Assembly: GCF_007050985.1 (NCBI RefSeq)
Contig: NZ_VHSF01000002.1
Location: 558,001 to 622,000, forward strand
Length of the DNA stretch: 64,000 bases
Source: Christiangramia sabulilitoris
GTDB lineage: Bacteria; Bacteroidota; Bacteroidia; Flavobacteriales; Flavobacteriaceae
Direction of reading: 5' to 3'
The notes under the pieces are model-generated. The model saw only the letters and a program-made list of their open reading frames with translations, ran no database searches and was not told the DNA's origin. A program made the position numbers and the translations under genes. Below, one piece after another: positions 61,530-64,000 of the stretch (positions within the stretch are counted from its first letter, which is position 1; each line of letters opens with the position of its first letter).

Positions 61530-61778
61530 TTAAAGTGCTGCGACGTGCTTAGTCAAATTTGACTTTAGGTTAGCAGCTTTATTATCATGAATGATATTTT
61601 TCTTAGCCAATTTGTCGATCATAGAAATAACAGAAGGCAACATAGCCTCAGCCTCTTTCTTATCGGCATCACGCAATTTTTTGATCGCGTTCCTTGTAGT
61701 TTTATGCTGGTAGCGATTTCTAAGACGCTTAGTCTCATTGCTACGAATCCTCTTCAACGCTGACTTATGATTTGCCAT
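61530..61778 (-). CDS. rpsT: 30S ribosomal protein S20
   Basis: An 82-residue basic helical protein of the 30S subunit. [20 protein letters not shown] and the late [20 protein letters not shown] match S20. Normal length. Upstream, on the same strand, lie two tRNA-Glu genes and proS, with 30 bases between rpsT and the nearer tRNA. Confidence 0.96.
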   Translation of the reverse strand: MANHKSALKRIRSNETKRLRNRYQHKTTRNAIKKLRDADKKEAEAMLPSVISMIDKLAKKNIIHDNKAANLKSNLTKHVAAL

Positions 61779-61808
61779 TTCAATTATTATTTAAAAGTTT
61801 TTTAAAAG

Positions 61809-61880
61809 TAGTCCGTAGGGGAATCGAACCCCTGTTACCAGGATGAAAACCTGGCGTCCTAACCCCTAGACGAACGGACC
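61809..61880 (-). tRNA. tRNA-Glu (anticodon TTC), copy 1
   Basis: A 72-base cloverleaf read leftward from 61880: acceptor GGTCCGT, D arm with TCGTCTAGGGG, anticodon stem CCAGG, loop TTTTCAT (anticodon TTC), TPsiC arm GGGGTTCGATTCCCC. The 3' CCA is not encoded. The first pair is G-T, the rest of the stem is regular. Confidence 0.95.
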
Positions 61881-61950
61881 AAAAATTATTTCAAAGTGCA
61901 ACTTAAATTGTTGCTAAAAACAAACACAATTCTTTCAGTGTTTCTTTTCG

Positions 61951-62022
61951 TAGTCCGTAGGGGAATCGAACCCCTGTTACCAGGATGAAAACCTGGCGTC
62001 CTAACCCCTAGACGAACGGACC
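61951..62022 (-). tRNA. tRNA-Glu (anticodon TTC), copy 2
   Basis: Identical in sequence to the copy at 61809-61880, 70 bases upstream on the same strand. Together with proS and rpsT these may form one transcript. Confidence 0.95.
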
Positions 62023-62099
62023 ATTTTGTTTCAAATGCGGATGCAAAAATACAACTTTTTTGGAATGCCGCAAATGTTCTCCAATTTTTTTTAAAATTT

Positions 62100-63578
62100 T
62101 TAATAGGCCTTAGCAAAAAGCACTCTCCCATTTGATGGCTTACCCGTTAAAACACAAGCTCCTGCCTCTTCTTTCCTGTCAAAAGGAATACATCTGATAG
62201 TTGCTTTTGTAAGATCCTTGATCTTATTTTCTGTTTCTGAAGTACCATCCCAATGTGCAGAAATAAATCCGCCTTTTTCCTTTAATACGCTTTTAAATTC
62301 GTCAAAAGATTCAACTTCAGTAATATGTGAATCTCGGTAATCTTTTGCTTTTGTATAAAGACTATCCTGGATCTCGGTCATTAATGCCTTCACCTTCTCT
62401 ACTACTTCTTCATTTTTCACAAATTCCTTGGTAAGCGTATCTCTTCTGGCAAGCTCCACCGTTCCTTTCTCAAGGTCTTTTGGTCCAATAGCCAATCTTA
62501 CCGGAACTCCCTGCAATTCATACTGGGCAAATTTCCAGCCGGGTTTTTGGTTGTCGTTATCGTCAAATTTAACCGAGACTCCTACCGCCCTGAGATCCCT
62601 TACAAGATCTTTGGCAACTTCAGATATCTGTTGAAACTGTTCTTCTCCTTTATATATGGGAACAATTACTACCTGTACCGGGGCAAGATTTGGAGGCAAA
62701 ACCAATCCCTTATCATCACTATGGGTCATGATCAAAGCGCCCATTAATCTGGTAGAAACACCCCAGGAGGTAGCCCAGACATGTTCTAAGCCACCTTCTT
62801 TAGTAGCAAATTTAACATCAAAGGCCTTGGCAAAATTCTGACCCAGGAAATGAGAAGTTCCTGCCTGTAATGCTTTACCATCCTGCATTAGCGCTTCAAT
62901 ACAATATGTTTCTAAAGCACCTGCAAAACGCTCGCTTTTTGTTTTCGCACCCTTCACCACTGGAATAGCCATGAAATTTTCCGCGAATTCTGCATAAATA
63001 TTATTCATAAGCTCTGTTTCTTCAAGAGCTTCCTGTCTGGTAGTATGAGCTGTGTGCCCTTCCTGCCATAAAAATTCTGCAGTTCTTAAAAACAATCTCG
63101 TTCTCATCTCCCAGCGAACCACGTTTGCCCACTGATTGATTTTTATGGGTAGGTCCCTGTAAGACTGGATCCAGTTTTTGTAGGTATTCCATATAATAGC
63201 TTCAGAGGTTGGCCTTACCACCAGTTCCTCTTCAAGTTTTGCATCGGGATCTACCATTAATTTACCCGGCTTATCCGGATCGTTCTTTAAACGATAATGT
63301 GTGACGATAGCACACTCTTTCGCAAATCCTTCAGCATTTTTTTCTTCTGCTTCAAATAAACTTTTGGGAACAAATAGCGGGAAGTATGCATTTTGATGTC
63401 CTGTTTCTTTAAACATTCTATCCAGTTCAGCCTGCATTTTTTCCCAAATAGCATATCCGTAAGGTTTGATCACCATACACCCGCGAACTGCTGAGTTTTC
63501 AGCCAGATCGGCCTTCACCACCAATTCATTATACCATTTAGAATAGTCTTCGCTTCTCGTCGTTAGATTCTTCCCCAT
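62100..63578 (-). CDS. proS: Prolyl-tRNA synthetase (archaeal/eukaryotic type)
   Basis: A 492-residue class II synthetase without the bacterial INS editing domain, so the ProS3 type found in Bacteroidota. [17 protein letters not shown], the motif-2 loop [20 protein letters not shown] and LGQNFAKAF are clear, and the C-terminal extension ends with an unusual Lys-Ala-Tyr. The frame opens at 63668, but the ATG at 63578 starts the family's N-terminus [20 protein letters not shown]. Next upstream and divergent is the truncated lipoprotein gene. Confidence 0.95.
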   Translation of the reverse strand: MGKNLTTRSEDYSKWYNELVVKADLAENSAVRGCMVIKPYGYAIWEKMQAELDRMFKETGHQNAYFPLFVPKSLFEAEEKNAEGFAKECAIVTHYRLKNDPDKPGKLMVDPDAKLEEELVVRPTSEAIIWNTYKNWIQSYRDLPIKINQWANVVRWEMRTRLFLRTAEFLWQEGHTAHTTRQEALEETELMNNIYAEFAENFMAIPVVKGAKTKSERFAGALETYCIEALMQDGKALQAGTSHFLGQNFAKAFDVKFATKEGGLEHVWATSWGVSTRLMGALIMTHSDDKGLVLPPNLAPVQVVIVPIYKGEEQFQQISEVAKDLVRDLRAVGVSVKFDDNDNQKPGWKFAQYELQGVPVRLAIGPKDLEKGTVELARRDTLTKEFVKNEEVVEKVKALMTEIQDSLYTKAKDYRDSHITEVESFDEFKSVLKEKGGFISAHWDGTSETENKIKDLTKATIRCIPFDRKEEAGACVLTGKPSNGRVLFAKAY

Positions 63579-63683
63579 TTCTTTATATTTGGCATAAAAC
63601 TTGTATCTTTTTCGGTAGTTCGTACTAACCGTTCGGGCAAAACTAACCATTTTTGCAATGCCCAACAATAAAAAGAATTACCA

Positions 63684-64000
63684 ATGAATCTTTACTACAC
63701 CTTACGAAATAAATTAAATCTACTGTTCGTTCCGGTGGTACTTTTCACTTTGGTCTCCTGTGGTTCATACCAGTATTCAGGTTATGAAGCAGATGGAATT
63801 TATGGTGAGTCAAGACCGGGAATTTGGGAGCAGCAAGATCCTCAGGAAAATGAGGTCAAGCCTAATGGAAATAATTCCTACTATAAAAATCTTTTTGCAC
63901 AGCAATCTCAAATGGTTGGACAGGCCCTGGAAAATGATATTTTCACAGATGTTGAAGATTACACTTCTAACGATGGATATGAAAATTATTCAGACCTGGG
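63684..64000 (+). CDS. Lipoprotein, N-terminal part (cut by window edge)
   Basis: The first 105 codons of a gene running off the right edge. It begins MNLYYTLRNKLNLLFVPVVL with a lipobox LVSCGS (Cys at about residue 25). The mature part is rich in Gln, Asn, Tyr and Asp (NGNNSYYKNLFAQQSQMVGQ), suggesting a disordered or repetitive surface protein. Without the rest, no function is proposed. It is divergent from proS. Confidence 0.7.
   Translation, partial: MNLYYTLRNKLNLLFVPVVLFTLVSCGSYQYSGYEADGIYGESRPGIWEQQDPQENEVKPNGNNSYYKNLFAQQSQMVGQALENDIFTDVEDYTSNDGYENYSDL

Noticed and set aside
61809-62022. The two tRNA-Glu genes as part of an rRNA operon
   Set aside because: No 16S, 23S or 5S sequence is nearby; they stand between rpsT and proS.
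63579-63668. ProRS N-terminal extension from 63668
   Set aside because: Archaeal-type ProRS starts near [12 protein letters not shown]; the extra 30 residues look unrelated.

Overview
The window looks like core chromosome of a marine-type flavobacterium (Bacteroidota, Flavobacteriaceae; a Gramella/Christiangramia-like genus is a guess). The reasons are low GC, near absence of Shine-Dalgarno sequences, promoters of the Bacteroidota type (TTTG, about 19-20 bases, TAnnTTTG), many lipoproteins, a TonB receptor with a carboxypeptidase-like N-terminal domain, archaeal-type ProRS, a bTHX-like protein, and short overlapping gene pairs. No phage, insertion sequence, integrase, CRISPR array or rRNA operon was seen.

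Layout. 1-2434: lipoprotein fragment, rhodanese, and a MarR / nitroreductase / YceI operon with two tandem operator-like palindromes over its promoter. 2481-9325: complete trpEGDCFBA operon behind a textbook ribosome-mediated attenuator (18-residue leader peptide with Trp-Trp-Trp), whose start codon falls almost at the predicted transcript 5' end. 9397-9691: two very small genes, one bTHX-like. 9693-14566: UDG-like protein, YaaA, RluD-type pseudouridine synthase, PASTA protein, and divergently Ddl and CoaD. 14760-20616: TonB receptor, M14 peptidase lipoprotein, NUDIX, PyrE, SRPBCC. 20666-26415: BirA, then RsfS, FtsH, LUD protein, CdsA, Psd and a bacterial acyl-CoA-binding protein. 26489-36731: ValRS, DUF1573, aminotransferase, MurB, fasciclin lipoprotein, glycosyltransferase, sigma factor, LipA, GAPDH. 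36773-43535: TPR hybrid histidine kinase, LpxK, Nif3-like, a coiled-coil protein with a cysteine-less zinc-ribbon remnant, and two lipoproteins including an exported MsrA. 43606-53450: kynurenine monooxygenase and kynureninase on the minus strand, flanking an ene-reductase and a light-repair block (flavin reductase, DUF2256, cryptochrome-DASH, FeS-type photolyase). 53545-64000: O-methyltransferase, PAP2 phosphatase, TatA, M1 peptidase, DUF6702-like protein, two tandem paralogous CarboxypepD_reg proteins, PepE, glutaminase, S20, two tandem tRNA-Glu, ProRS and a truncated lipoprotein.

The genes join into a few themes. Tryptophan is made (trp operon) and can be processed beyond kynurenine (kmo, kynU); the enzymes that produce kynurenine are not here. 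Envelope genes recur (ddl, murB, lpxK, cdsA, psd, PASTA protein, many lipoproteins). The most interesting local signals are the near-leaderless trp attenuator, the tandem MarR operators, an intergenic palindromic repeat family with two copies inside the trp operon, the light-repair block with a terminator-like hairpin touching its first start codon, and the degenerate zinc ribbon. I see no wholly new multi-gene system. All functional calls rest on recognised motifs and family resemblance, with no database search.
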